NCBI GenBank assembly: GCA_036269075.1
Contig: DATASX010000024.1
Coordinates: 1 to 33,227, forward strand
Length of the DNA: 33,227 nucleotides
From: Sporichthyaceae bacterium
GTDB taxonomy: Bacteria > Actinomycetota > Actinomycetes > Sporichthyales > Sporichthyaceae
Direction of reading: 5' to 3'
In this document: in pieces, positions 21,761 to 29,834 of the stretch
Position numbering within the stretch: position 1 is the first letter of the stretch
Layout: every line of letters starts with the position of its first letter
Made by a program: the position numbers and the translations under genes
Notes under the pieces: model-generated
The model's database searches: none
Told to the model about the DNA's origin: nothing
Seen by the model: only the letters and a program-made list of their open reading frames with translations

Positions 21761-23071
21761 GTGCTCACCGGCTTCGTTCAGGCGTTCCGGACGCCTGATC
21801 TGCGCAAGAAGCTGCTTTTCACCTTGATGGTGCTGGCCGCATTCCGGCTGGGGTCGCAGCTTCCGACGCCCGGTGTCGACACCCAGGCGATCCACGCTTG
21901 TTTGCAGCCCGCGCTCAACGGCGGCGGCATCTACGGCCTGATCAACCTGTTCTCCGGCGGCGCGCTGCTCCAGCTGTCGATCTTCGCGCTCGGGATCATG
22001 CCGTACATCACGGCCAGCATCATCATTCAGCTGCTCGTCGTGGTCATCCCGCGGCTGGAGACGCTGAAGAAGGAAGGCCAGTCCGGCACCACCAAGCTCA
22101 CGCAGTACACCCGCTACCTGACCGTCGGTCTGGCGATCCTCCAGTCGACCGCGCTGATCGCGATCGCCCGCCAGCCCGGGCGGCTGCTGCGGGGCTGCGA
22201 CCAGCCGCTGATCCACGACTCGGTCAACGTCTTCGGCATCCTGGCCATGGTCTGTGTGATGACGGCCGGTACCTCGGTGATCATGTGGCTCGGCGAGCTG
22301 GTCACCGACCGCGGCGTCGGCAACGGAATGTCGGTGCTGATCTTCACCCAGATCGCCGCGACGTTCCCACAGTCGCTCTGGCAGATCAAGGTCGTCGACG
22401 GCTGGGCGGTGTTCCTGGCCGTGATGTCGGCCGGTCTGGTGCTGGTCGCCGCGGTCGTCTTCGTCGAGCAGGCGCAACGCCGTATCCCGGTCCAGTACGC
22501 CAAACGGATGATCGGCCGGCGCATGTACGGCGGCACCTCCACCTACATCCCGCTGAAGGTCAACCAGGCCGGCATCATCCCGGTGATCTTCGCGTCCTCG
22601 CTGCTCTACCTGCCCGCGTTGGCCACCCAGATCGGCAACAGCAACTCGGGCTGGTCGGTGTGGATCCAGCGGAACTTCACCCGCGGCGACAAGCCGATCT
22701 ACATGCTGGCGTTCTTCCTGCTGATCGTCTTCTTCGCGTTCTTCTACGTGGCCATCACGTTCAACCCGACCGAGCTGGCCGACAACATGAAGAAGTACGG
22801 CGGATTCATCCCCGGCATCCGGGCCGGTCGACCGACCGAGGAGTACCTCGACTACGTGCTGAACCGGATCACCACCGCTGGTGCGCTCTACCTGGGTCTG
22901 GTCGCGTTGATCCCGATGATCGCGATCGCCGTGCTCGGCAGCACAGTCAGCCAGCAGCGCTTCCCGTTCGGCGGCTCCAGCATCCTGATCATGGTGGGTG
23001 TGGGCCTCGACACCGTGAAGCAGATCCAGAGTCAGTTGCAGCAGCGCAACTACGAGGGTTTCCTCCGCTAA
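21761..23071 (+). CDS. secY: preprotein translocase subunit SecY
   Basis: SecY is the channel of the Sec translocon in the cytoplasmic membrane. It is 436 residues with ten hydrophobic helices. The N-terminal region has FRLGSQLPTPGVD, the plug/TM2 region NLFSGGALLQLSIFALGIMPYI, and the cytoplasmic loops QRRIPVQYAKR and the TM8-9 loop with GIRAGRPTEEYL, where SecA and the ribosome bind. The GTG at 21761 follows a near-perfect AGGAGGA. It begins a new transcription unit with adk and map. Confidence 0.99.
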   Translation: MLTGFVQAFRTPDLRKKLLFTLMVLAAFRLGSQLPTPGVDTQAIHACLQPALNGGGIYGLINLFSGGALLQLSIFALGIMPYITASIIIQLLVVVIPRLETLKKEGQSGTTKLTQYTRYLTVGLAILQSTALIAIARQPGRLLRGCDQPLIHDSVNVFGILAMVCVMTAGTSVIMWLGELVTDRGVGNGMSVLIFTQIAATFPQSLWQIKVVDGWAVFLAVMSAGLVLVAAVVFVEQAQRRIPVQYAKRMIGRRMYGGTSTYIPLKVNQAGIIPVIFASSLLYLPALATQIGNSNSGWSVWIQRNFTRGDKPIYMLAFFLLIVFFAFFYVAITFNPTELADNMKKYGGFIPGIRAGRPTEEYLDYVLNRITTAGALYLGLVALIPMIAIAVLGSTVSQQRFPFGGSSILIMVGVGLDTVKQIQSQLQQRNYEGFLR

Positions 23072-23075
23072 CGCC

Positions 23076-23108
23076 ATGCCTCAAACTCCCGTGAGAGACG
23101 AGGCCTGA
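23076..23108 (+). other. 10-codon micro-ORF between secY and adk
   Basis: The ATG lies 4 bases after the secY stop; the frame encodes [10 protein letters not shown] and its TGA overlaps the adk ATG (TGATG). It covers nearly the whole secY-adk spacer. No clear ribosome-binding site of its own; ribosomes finishing secY could reach it by re-initiation. Confidence 0.35.
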
Positions 23109-23761
23109 TGCGCCTCGTCCTGGTTGGCCCGCCCGGAGCGGGCAAGGGAACTCAGGCGGAGTTCATCGCCGGTCACCTGGGCATCCCCAAGATCTCCACC
23201 GGCGACATCTTCCGCGCCAACGTTTCCGAGGGCACGGCCCTCGGCGTCGAGGCCAAGAAGTACATGGACGCCGGCGACCTGGTGCCCGACGAGGTCACCA
23301 TCGCCATGGTCCGCGACCGGATCAGTCAGCCGGACGCCGAGAAGGGCTACCTGCTCGACGGCTTCCCGCGGAACCTGGCCCAGGCCAAGGTCCTCGACGA
23401 CATGCTGCTCGGCCTCGGCCACCGGCTCGACCTGGTGATCGAACTGGTCGTCGACGACGACGAGGTCGTCCGCCGGCTGGCCGGGCGGCGTACCTGCCGG
23501 GCGTGCCGCCAGATCTGGCACATCGACTTCGACCCGACGACCCACCCGGATCGCTGCGACCGTTGCGGCGGAGAGTTGTTCCAGCGCGACGACGACCGCG
23601 AGGAAACCATCCGCCACCGGCTGGAGGTCTACGCGGAGCAGACCGCGCCGATCGTGAGCTACTACGCCGAGACGGGGATCCTGATCGGCGTCGACGCGAC
23701 CGGACCGGTGGAGGACGTGACCGACCGAGCCATCACCGCGCTACGGCGCGCGGGGAACTGA
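23108..23761 (+). CDS. adk: adenylate kinase, long zinc-LID form
   Basis: This enzyme interconverts ATP + AMP and 2 ADP. It is 217 residues with P-loop GPPGAGKGT (7-15), the AMP-binding STGDIFR (30-36) and LLDGFPRN (82-89). The LID domain (about 125-165) carries a four-Cys zinc site: Cys130, Cys133, Cys150 and Cys153. Some actinobacteria, such as mycobacteria, have a short Adk without this LID, so this is the other form. The ATG at 23108 overlaps the micro-ORF stop. It lies 12 bases ahead of map. Confidence 0.99.
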   Translation: MRLVLVGPPGAGKGTQAEFIAGHLGIPKISTGDIFRANVSEGTALGVEAKKYMDAGDLVPDEVTIAMVRDRISQPDAEKGYLLDGFPRNLAQAKVLDDMLLGLGHRLDLVIELVVDDDEVVRRLAGRRTCRACRQIWHIDFDPTTHPDRCDRCGGELFQRDDDREETIRHRLEVYAEQTAPIVSYYAETGILIGVDATGPVEDVTDRAITALRRAGN

Positions 23762-23773
23762 GATTGTGTCGAA

Positions 23774-24619
23774 GTGTTCAAGAGGCGGCAGAACCTGATC
23801 GAGTACAAGACGCCCGAGCAGATCGAGAAGATGCGCGTGGCCGGTCTGCTGGTCGGCGAGACCCTCGAGCTGTTGCGCTCCTCGGTGCGCCCAGGCATGA
23901 CCACCAAGCATCTCGACGCGATCGCCGAGACCCACATCCGCTCCCACGGCGGGATCCCGTCGTTCCAGGGCGTGCCTGGCGGACACGGCATCCCGGACTT
24001 CCCGGCCACGATCTGCGCCTCGGTCAACGACGAGATCGTGCACGGCATCCCGGGAGACCGCACGCTGCGCCAGGGCGACATCGTCTCGATCGACTGCGGT
24101 GCGATCGTGGACGGTTGGCACGGCGACGCGGCGATCACCGTCGCGGTCGGCGAGATCACCCCGCAGTTGGCCGAGCTGCTCCGGGTGACCGAGGAGTCGC
24201 TGTGGCGCGGGATGGCGGCTGCGCGGCTCAACGGTCGGATCAACGACATCGGCGACGCGATCGAGGACTTCGTCACCGGGGCCGGGGCCTACGGAATCGT
24301 CGAGGAGTACGTCGGGCACGGCATCGGCAGCCAGATGCACATGGCCCCGCAGGTGCCGAACTACTCCGTCCGGGCGAAGCTGGAGCGGATCCGCCCGGGC
24401 CTGGTGCTGGCGGTCGAGCCGATGCTGAACATCGGTGGCAAGGCGACCCGCACCCTGTCCGACGGCTGGACCGTAGTCACTGCCGACACCAGTTTCTCCG
24501 CCCACTTCGAGCACACGTTCACCGTCACCGAGGACGGGCCGTGGGTGCTGACAGCAATCGACGGGGGAGCGGCCCGGATGCGCGAGCTCGGCCGCAAGGT
24601 GACGGCCGCCGCGGGCTGA
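23774..24619 (+). CDS. map: methionine aminopeptidase, type I
   Basis: Map removes the initiator Met from nascent proteins. The 281-residue protein has all five metal ligands by comparison with E. coli Map: Asp107 (SIDCG), Asp118 (WHGDAA), His182 (GHGIG), Glu215 (AVEPM) and Glu246 (FEHTF). His90 in EIVHGIP is the catalytic partner. The GTG start at 23774 gives a normal N-terminus (MFKRRQNLIEYKTPEQIEKM); the ribosome-binding site is weak. It is the third gene of the secY unit. Confidence 0.97.
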   Translation: MFKRRQNLIEYKTPEQIEKMRVAGLLVGETLELLRSSVRPGMTTKHLDAIAETHIRSHGGIPSFQGVPGGHGIPDFPATICASVNDEIVHGIPGDRTLRQGDIVSIDCGAIVDGWHGDAAITVAVGEITPQLAELLRVTEESLWRGMAAARLNGRINDIGDAIEDFVTGAGAYGIVEEYVGHGIGSQMHMAPQVPNYSVRAKLERIRPGLVLAVEPMLNIGGKATRTLSDGWTVVTADTSFSAHFEHTFTVTEDGPWVLTAIDGGAARMRELGRKVTAAAG

Positions 24620-24624
24620 GCCTT

Positions 24625-24639
24625 CGCGGGCGGCCCGCG
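24625..24639 (+). terminator. possible short terminator hairpin after map
   Basis: CGCGGG/CCCGCG stem of 6 bp with a 3-base loop, 5 bases after the map stop. Short and without a T-stretch, so weak on its own. Confidence 0.35.
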
Positions 24640-24663
24640 GGATCATCGGTCCGCCGGATGTCG

Positions 24664-24669
24664 TAGACT
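24664..24669 (+). promoter_or_regulatory. candidate -10 element for infA
   Basis: TAGACT (TAnnnT) lies 100 bases before the infA start, downstream of the map hairpin, in the 150-base map-infA spacer. No clear -35. A promoter is expected here because infA heads the next unit (infA-rpmJ-rpsM-rpsK-rpoA). Confidence 0.35.
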
Positions 24670-24769
24670 CCTCTCTTGGCCGCGAGCCGGCCTGTCGGTG
24701 CGCTGTGCGCGCACGGAGCTGGTCAGCTGATACGCAGCGGAAACACCAATCGAACGAAGTGCGGAGGAC

Positions 24770-24991
24770 ATGTCGAAGAAGGATGGCGCGATCGAGATCG
24801 AAGGCGTCGTGATCGAGTCGCTCCCGAACGCAATGTTCCGGGTCGAGCTCGACAACGGTCACAAGGTCTTGGCGCACATCAGCGGCAAGATGCGGATGCA
24901 CTACATCCGGATCCTGCCGGACGACCGGGTCGTCGTGGAGCTCTCGCCCTACGACCTGACCCGCGGACGCATCGTCTACCGCTACAAGTAG
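24770..24991 (+). CDS. infA: translation initiation factor IF-1
   Basis: IF-1 binds the A site of the 30S subunit during initiation. It is 73 residues, a single OB fold, with [33 protein letters not shown] and the [10 protein letters not shown]-terminus. GGAGG lies unusually close to the ATG (2 bases between). It is the first gene of the alpha-type operon. Confidence 0.99.
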   Translation: MSKKDGAIEIEGVVIESLPNAMFRVELDNGHKVLAHISGKMRMHYIRILPDDRVVVELSPYDLTRGRIVYRYK

Positions 24992-25026
24992 CTCGCACCC
25001 CTGCTCAGAAACCTGGATGGGTACCG

Positions 25027-25140
25027 GTGAAGGTCAACCCCAGCGTCAAGAAGATCTGCGACAAGTGCAAGGTGATCCGGCGGCACGGCCGGGTCATGGT
25101 GATCTGCGAGAACCTGCGCCACAAGCAGCGCCAGGGCTGA
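25027..25140 (+). CDS. rpmJ: 50S ribosomal protein L36, zinc-binding form
   Basis: L36 is the smallest ribosomal protein. It is 37 residues, starting [18 protein letters not shown]. Zinc ligands are Cys11, Cys14, Cys27 and His32, so this is the C+ form. GGATGG lies upstream. It is 35 bases after infA. A 112-base spacer follows; it contains a 19-codon open frame (25184-25243) ending 9 bases before rpsM, without a ribosome-binding site. Confidence 0.98.
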   Translation: MKVNPSVKKICDKCKVIRRHGRVMVICENLRHKQRQG

Positions 25141-25252
25141 GCGGAGAACCACCCGATCGCGCTCCACGCCGGTTGATCCGGCGGTGCCCACGGCCCGGAG
25201 GCCGAGGTCGGTGCGCGGTGGAGAACCTCCGGACGAACGATAAGGAAACCGA

Positions 25253-25633
25253 ATGGCACGCCTTGTCGGCGTCGATCTTCCGCGCGAGAAGCGCATGGAG
25301 ATCGCGCTCACGTACATCTTCGGCGTCGGCCGCACCCGCGCCAAGGCAACCCTCGCGGCGACGGGCGTCAGCCCGGATATGCGGGCCAAGGATCTGACCG
25401 ACGACGACCTGGTCCGGTTGCGCGACTACATCGAGGCCAACTACAAGATCGAGGGTGACCTCCGCCGTGAGGTCGCCGCCGACATCCGCCGCAAGGTCGA
25501 GATCGGGTGCTACCAGGGTCTGCGGCACCGTCGCGGCCTGCCGGTCCACGGTCAGCGCACGCACACCAACGCCCGTACCCGTAAGGGCCCGCGCCGCGCG
25601 ATCGCCGGCAAGAAGAAGCCCGGGAAGAAGTAG
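25253..25633 (+). CDS. rpsM: 30S ribosomal protein S13
   Basis: S13 forms intersubunit bridges with L5 and the 23S A-site finger and contacts P-site tRNA. It is 126 residues, starting [21 protein letters not shown], with the basic C-terminal [15 protein letters not shown] and [13 protein letters not shown] tail. AAGGAAA at 25242-25248 supports the ATG. It lies 3 bases ahead of rpsK. Confidence 0.99.
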   Translation: MARLVGVDLPREKRMEIALTYIFGVGRTRAKATLAATGVSPDMRAKDLTDDDLVRLRDYIEANYKIEGDLRREVAADIRRKVEIGCYQGLRHRRGLPVHGQRTHTNARTRKGPRRAIAGKKKPGKK

Positions 25634-25636
25634 CCG

Positions 25637-26047
25637 ATGCCTCCCCAGACTCGTAAGCAGCAGGGCGCCGCGAAGAAGGTCCGGCGCAAGGAGAAGAAGA
25701 ACGTGGCGCACGGTCACGCCCACATCAAGAGCACGTTCAACAACACGATCGTCTCGATCACCGACCCGATGGGGAACGTGATCTCGTGGGCCAGCGCCGG
25801 CCACGTCGGCTTCAAGGGCTCCCGCAAGTCGACCCCGTTCGCCGCGCAGATGGCCGCCGAGTCGGCCGCCCGGCGCGCGCAGGAGCACGGCATGCGCAAG
25901 GTGGACGTGTTCGTGAAGGGTCCGGGCTCCGGCCGGGAGACCGCGATCCGTTCGCTGCAGGCCACCGGGCTCGAGGTCGGTTCCATCCAGGACGTCACGC
26001 CGAGCCCGCACAACGGGTGTCGTCCGCCGAAGCGCCGCCGAGTCTGA
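25637..26047 (+). CDS. rpsK: 30S ribosomal protein S11
   Basis: S11 lies on the 30S platform near the mRNA exit. It is 136 residues with [38 protein letters not shown] and the C-terminal [13 protein letters not shown], all diagnostic. The basic N-terminus ([20 protein letters not shown]) is typical of actinobacteria. The next gene is rpoA; the rpsD usually found here in many bacteria is absent. Confidence 0.99.
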   Translation: MPPQTRKQQGAAKKVRRKEKKNVAHGHAHIKSTFNNTIVSITDPMGNVISWASAGHVGFKGSRKSTPFAAQMAAESAARRAQEHGMRKVDVFVKGPGSGRETAIRSLQATGLEVGSIQDVTPSPHNGCRPPKRRRV

Positions 26048-26152
26048 GTTTCGGACGTAGTCTGAAAGGTCGGCGGCGTCCCCTGGCGCCGCTGTTCGCC
26101 ATGGCATAGGTCGCGACGTCATATGGCGGATGTCGCGGAGAGGGAAACTCCA

Positions 26153-27172
26153 GTGCTAATCGCACAGCGCCCCATGCTCACCGAGGAGCCGGTCAGCGAC
26201 TTCCGGTCGCGGTTCATCATCGAGCCGCTCGAGCCCGGCTTCGGCTACACCCTCGGCAACTCGCTGCGCCGGACCTTGCTGTCCAGCATCCCTGGCGCGG
26301 CCGTCACCAGCATCCGGATCGACGGGGTGCTGCACGAGTTCACGACGGTTCCCGGCGTCAAGGAGGACGTCACCGACCTGATCCTGAACATCAAGGAACT
26401 GGTCGTGTCCTCCGAGCACGACGAGCCCGTCGTGATGTACCTGCGAAAGCAGGGCCCCGGTGAGGTCACCGCGGGCGACATCCAGCCGCCGGCCGGCGTC
26501 GAGGTCCACAACCCGGACCTGCACCTGGCCACCCTGAACGGCAAGGGCAAGCTCGACATCGAGCTGACCGTCGAGCGTGGCCGTGGCTACGTCTCGGCCG
26601 TGCAGAACAAGCAGGCGGGCCAGGAGATCGGCCGGATCCCGGTCGACTCGATCTACTCGCCGGTACTCAAGGTGACCTACAAGGTCGAGGCGACCCGTGT
26701 CGAGCAGCGCACGGACTTCGACCGCCTGGTCGTCGACGTGGAGACCAAGAACTCGGTCCTCCCGCGCGACGCCATGGCCTCGGCCGGCAAGACCCTGGTC
26801 GAGCTGTTCGGCTTGGCGCGCGAGCTCAACATCGAGGCCGAGGGCATCGACATGGGCCCGTCGCCGACCGACGCGGCCCTGGCCGCCGACCTGGCGCTGC
26901 CGATCGAGGAGCTCGAGCTCACGGTCCGCTCGTACAACTGCCTCAAGCGCGAGGGCATCCACTCCGTCGGCGAACTGGTCTCGCGGTCCGAGGCCGACCT
27001 GCTCGACATCCGCAACTTCGGAGCCAAGTCGATCGACGAGGTCAAGGCGAAGCTGCACGGAATGGGCCTGGCGCTCAAGGACAGCCCGCCCGGGTTCGAC
27101 CCGAGCACGGTCGTCCACGACTTCGGTTCCGACGACGACGACGGCTCGTACGCCGAGACCGAGCAGTACTGA
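26153..27172 (+). CDS. rpoA: DNA-directed RNA polymerase subunit alpha
   Basis: Alpha dimerises to seed polymerase assembly, and its C-terminal domain contacts promoter DNA and activators. It is 339 residues: N-terminal domain with [24 protein letters not shown] (two conserved parts) and a C-terminal domain starting near residue 245, with [17 protein letters not shown] and [15 protein letters not shown]. The start chosen is GTG at 26153 (MLIAQRP), as it follows GGAGAGGG at ideal spacing and matches the usual actinobacterial N-terminus; an in-frame ATG at 26123 would add ten residues but has no ribosome-binding site. The acidic tail ends SYAETEQY. Confidence 0.98.
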   Translation: MLIAQRPMLTEEPVSDFRSRFIIEPLEPGFGYTLGNSLRRTLLSSIPGAAVTSIRIDGVLHEFTTVPGVKEDVTDLILNIKELVVSSEHDEPVVMYLRKQGPGEVTAGDIQPPAGVEVHNPDLHLATLNGKGKLDIELTVERGRGYVSAVQNKQAGQEIGRIPVDSIYSPVLKVTYKVEATRVEQRTDFDRLVVDVETKNSVLPRDAMASAGKTLVELFGLARELNIEAEGIDMGPSPTDAALAADLALPIEELELTVRSYNCLKREGIHSVGELVSRSEADLLDIRNFGAKSIDEVKAKLHGMGLALKDSPPGFDPSTVVHDFGSDDDDGSYAETEQY

Positions 27173-27200
27173 TCGGCGAAATTCGTTCTGCGCACCACCC

Positions 27201-27229
27201 GGTGGGCTGTGCCCCAGGCACAGCCCACC
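27201..27229 (+). terminator. strong hairpin between rpoA and rplQ
   Basis: A perfect 13-bp stem (27201-27213 with 27217-27229) with a CCA loop, 28 bases after rpoA, followed by CACCCC without a T-stretch. It could end or attenuate transcription before rplQ, or act as a 3' stabiliser after processing. Confidence 0.65.
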
Positions 27230-27312
27230 ACCCCTTCGGCCCGTGGAGCGGCGGAGGGCGACCACCCGCGGGGGACGTGCCCCGGCGGGACTCCACCTGA
27301 GGAAGTCATCTC

Positions 27313-27819
27313 ATGCCACAGCCGAGCAAGGGTCCCCGCCTCGGCGGGGGCGCGGCCCACGAACGTCACATCCTGTCGAACCTGGCCACCCAGCTGTTCG
27401 AGCACGGCGCGATCACCACCACCGAGGCCAAGGCCCGTCGCCTGCGCCCGGTGGCCGAGCGCCTGATCACAAAAGCCAGGCGCGGCGACATGCACAGCCG
27501 CCGGCTGGTCATGCGGACCGTCCGCGACAAGTCCGTCGCCCACGTCCTGATGACCGAGATCGGTCCGCGGTTCGCCGAGCGCCCGGGCGGTTACACCCGC
27601 ATCACCAAGCTCGGCCCGCGCAAGGGCGACAACGCCCCCATGGCGCTGATCGAGCTCGTCGAGGCCATGACCGTGGCGCAGAAGGCCGTCGGTGAGGCCG
27701 AGGGCGCGACCAAGCGCGCGGTGAAGGAAGCGGCAGCCAAGACCGAAGCCCCGGCCGCGGTCGAGGCCGCCGCTCCTGAGGCCGCCGCTCCTGAGGCCGC
27801 GGAGACGGACGAGTCCTGA
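27313..27819 (+). CDS. rplQ: 50S ribosomal protein L17, with Ala/Glu-rich C-terminal tail
   Basis: L17 surrounds the tunnel exit. The core (about residues 1-118) begins [19 protein letters not shown] and contains [23 protein letters not shown] (split over two motifs) and [24 protein letters not shown]. It continues for about 45 residues with a low-complexity Lys/Ala/Glu/Pro tail made of APEAA units, partly from a 15-bp tandem repeat. The total of 168 residues is longer than the E. coli protein (127). GAGGAAG lies upstream of the ATG. Confidence 0.98.
   Translation: MPQPSKGPRLGGGAAHERHILSNLATQLFEHGAITTTEAKARRLRPVAERLITKARRGDMHSRRLVMRTVRDKSVAHVLMTEIGPRFAERPGGYTRITKLGPRKGDNAPMALIELVEAMTVAQKAVGEAEGATKRAVKEAAAKTEAPAAVEAAAPEAAAPEAAETDES
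27763..27800 (+). repeat. 15-bp tandem repeat in the rplQ tail
   Basis: GAGGCCGCCGCTCCT occurs twice perfectly (27763-27777, 27778-27792), followed by its first 8 bases. In frame it encodes EAAAP units. A near-identical 17-base stretch (from GTCGAGGCC) occurs in the rpsC tail near 16201. Confidence 0.85.
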
Positions 27820-27841
27820 CGGCTCCTCCGCACGACCCGAC

Positions 27842-27873
27842 CGCCCCTGTCCTCGCTCCCGAGGGCGGGGGCG
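27842..27873 (+). promoter_or_regulatory. hairpin in the rplQ-truA spacer
   Basis: CGCCCC/GGGGCG (27842-27847 with 27868-27873) and CCTCG/CGAGG (27851-27855 with 27860-27864), separated by a 3x3 internal loop. It covers the G-rich stretch that would be the truA ribosome-binding site, 5 bases before the GTG. It may lower truA translation or act as a weak terminator. Confidence 0.45.
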
Positions 27874-27878
27874 TCCTC

Positions 27879-28751
27879 GTGCCGCACCAACCGCCGGTGC
27901 GGGTTCGGCTGGACATCTCCTACGACGGCACCGAGTTCTCCGGCTGGGCCCGGCAGGACGGGCTGCGGACCGTGGCCGGGCAGATCGAGGCGGCCCTGGC
28001 GGTCGTGCTGCGGCTGCCGCGGCCGCCGGAGCTGACCGTGGCCGGTCGAACCGATGCCGGGGTGCACGCCCGCGGGCAGGTCGCCCACGTCGACCTGCCC
28101 GCGGAGCACTGGCAGGCCGTCGTGGGGCGGCTGCCGCTGCCGCCCGGCGCCGCCTTGGTCCGCCGGTTGGCGGGGGTGCTGGACCGCGACGTCCGGGTGC
28201 GGGCCGCCGCGCCCGCCCCACCCGGCTTCGACGCCCGGTTCGCGGCGCTGTGGCGCCGTTACGCCTACCGGATCGACGACGCGGCCGGAGGCGTCGACCC
28301 ACTGCGTCGCTCCTGGGTGCTGTGGCACCCGCGGGCCCTCGACGTCGCGGCGATGGACCGCGCCGCGGCCGGCATGGTCGGCGAGCACGACTTCCTGGCC
28401 TTCTGCAAACGGCGTGAGGGCGCCACCACGGTTCGGACGCTGCGCCGTTTCGGCTGGGCCCGTGCCGCCGACGGCCTGCTGGTGGCCGACGTTGTTGCCG
28501 ACGCGTTCTGCCACCACATGGTCCGGGCGCTCGTCGGGGCGTGTCTGGCGGTGGGGGAGGGCCGTCGCGAACCGGGTTGGCCCGCCGCTGTGCTGGCCGC
28601 CCGCTGCAAGGACGCGGCGGTCAGCGTGGTCCCGCCGCACGGGTTGACGTTGGAGGAAGTGCACTATCCGGACGAGGATCAGTTGGCCGCGCGGGTGATC
28701 GAGACGCGACGGCGTCGACCCGCTTTGCTCGACGGCCCCTCGGCAGGCTAG
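27879..28751 (+). CDS. truA: tRNA pseudouridine(38-40) synthase
   Basis: TruA converts uridines 38-40 in the anticodon stem-loop of tRNAs to pseudouridine. It is 290 residues with the family start [19 protein letters not shown], catalytic Asp59 in [10 protein letters not shown], the RRYAYRI strand and a C-terminal [20 protein letters not shown] motif. The GTG at 27879 is the best start; the conserved core begins only 7 codons later. Its position after rplQ is common in actinomycetes. Its stop overlaps the -10 element proposed for rplM. Confidence 0.95.
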   Translation: MPHQPPVRVRLDISYDGTEFSGWARQDGLRTVAGQIEAALAVVLRLPRPPELTVAGRTDAGVHARGQVAHVDLPAEHWQAVVGRLPLPPGAALVRRLAGVLDRDVRVRAAAPAPPGFDARFAALWRRYAYRIDDAAGGVDPLRRSWVLWHPRALDVAAMDRAAAGMVGEHDFLAFCKRREGATTVRTLRRFGWARAADGLLVADVVADAFCHHMVRALVGACLAVGEGRREPGWPAAVLAARCKDAAVSVVPPHGLTLEEVHYPDEDQLAARVIETRRRRPALLDGPSAG

Positions 28752-28754
28752 GCT
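28725..28754 (+). promoter_or_regulatory. candidate promoter of rplM-rpsI
   Basis: TTGCTC (28725-28730), 18 bases, then TAGGCT (28749-28754), a good actinobacterial -10. It lies at the truA stop and leaves a leader of about 113 bases before rplM. The leader has one possible stem (CGCCGG with CCGGCG) and no gene. Confidence 0.5.
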
Positions 28755-28873
28755 GGCCCGTCGTTGCGCCGGTAGGCCGACGGCCGTCATGGCCTGTCCG
28801 CTTTCCATTGTGACCACCGCCGGGGGAAACTTCGTTCCGGCGATCCCGATCCCGCTAGCGAAGGCTCGAACAC

Positions 28874-29317
28874 GTGCGCACGTACAGCCCCAAGCCCGGC
28901 GAGGTCGAGCGCCGTTGGCACGTCATCGACGCGACCGACATCGTGCTCGGCCGGTTGGCCAGCCAGACCGCCCAGTTGCTTCGTGGTAAGCACAAGCCGG
29001 TCTTCGCGCCGCACGCCGACACCGGCGACTTCGTGATCATCATCAACGCCTCGAAGGTTGCGCTGACCGGCAACAAGCTTGCCGACAAGCGCGCCTACCG
29101 GCACTCCGGCTACCCGGGCGGCATCCGGTCCGTCAGCTACGCCGAGCTGATGGGGACCAGCCCCCGCAAGGCCGTCGAGAAGGCCGTGAAGGGCATGCTG
29201 CCGCACAACACCCTGGGTCGCGCGCAGCTGCGCAAGCTCAAGGTCTACGCCGGGCCGGAGCACCCGCACCAGGCACAGCAACCGGCCCCGTTCGAGATCA
29301 CCCAGGTCGCGCAGTAG
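28874..29317 (+). CDS. rplM: 50S ribosomal protein L13
   Basis: L13 is an early-assembly large-subunit protein. It is 147 residues with [38 protein letters not shown], the YRHSGYPGG loop and [18 protein letters not shown], all conserved. The GTG start follows GAAGG by 9 bases. It is paired with rpsI, 2 bases downstream, as in most bacteria. Confidence 0.99.
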   Translation: MRTYSPKPGEVERRWHVIDATDIVLGRLASQTAQLLRGKHKPVFAPHADTGDFVIIINASKVALTGNKLADKRAYRHSGYPGGIRSVSYAELMGTSPRKAVEKAVKGMLPHNTLGRAQLRKLKVYAGPEHPHQAQQPAPFEITQVAQ

Positions 29318-29319
29318 GG

Positions 29320-29826
29320 ATGGCCAGCTCAGTGAGCACCGAGACTACCGACGTCGTCGAGACCAACGCGCCCGAGGCGGAAGCCCCGTCGTCTTACACC
29401 AGCGAGTCGCGGCCGTCCGTCGCGATCGTGTCCAACATCGAGCCGGGCGCGGCCGTGGGGCGGCGCAAGGAGGCGGTCGCCCGCGTGCGCATCGTCCCCG
29501 GCACCGGTGTGTGGCGGCTGAACGGGCGCACCCTCGAGGACTACTTCCCGAACAAGGTCCACCAGCAGATCGTGAGCGACCCGTTCACGAGCCTGGGCCT
29601 CGACGGCAAGTACGACGTCTTCGCCCGCATCCACGGCGGCGGTGTCTCCGGCCAGGCCGGCGCGCTGCGCATGGGCATCGCCCGGTCGCTGAACGAGGCG
29701 GACCAGGAGCACAACCGTCCGGTGCTGAAGAAGGCCGGCTTCCTGACCCGCGACTCGCGGGCCAAGGAGCGCAAGAAGTACGGGCTCAAGAAGGCCCGCA
29801 AGGCGCCGCAGTACAGCAAGCGGTAG
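29320..29826 (+). CDS. rpsI: 30S ribosomal protein S9, with acidic N-terminal extension
   Basis: S9 reaches into the P site with its C-terminal tail. The conserved core begins near residue 47 ([15 protein letters not shown]) and ends with the basic [12 protein letters not shown]; Lys-Arg at the end contacts P-site tRNA. Before the core come about 45 residues rich in Ser, Thr, Glu and Pro with no basic patches. Such extensions occur in actinobacterial S9 and are of unknown role. The ATG is 2 bases after the L13 stop, so the pair is probably coupled. Confidence 0.98.
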   Translation: MASSVSTETTDVVETNAPEAEAPSSYTSESRPSVAIVSNIEPGAAVGRRKEAVARVRIVPGTGVWRLNGRTLEDYFPNKVHQQIVSDPFTSLGLDGKYDVFARIHGGGVSGQAGALRMGIARSLNEADQEHNRPVLKKAGFLTRDSRAKERKKYGLKKARKAPQYSKR

Positions 29827-29834
29827 AGCCCGCT

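Noticed and set aside
25184-25243. 19-codon GTG frame before rpsM as another bridging micro-ORF
   Set aside because: It touches neither neighbour's start nor stop, has no ribosome-binding site and no duplication; frames of this length are common by chance in such GC-rich DNA.
26123-26152. Upstream in-frame ATG for rpoA
   Set aside because: No ribosome-binding site, and the usual actinobacterial N-terminus MLIAQRP coincides with the GTG at 26153 behind GGAGAGGG.
26048-26152. Possible remnant of rpsD
   Set aside because: No stretch of the spacer translates to S4-like sequence in any frame; the gene is absent rather than decayed here.
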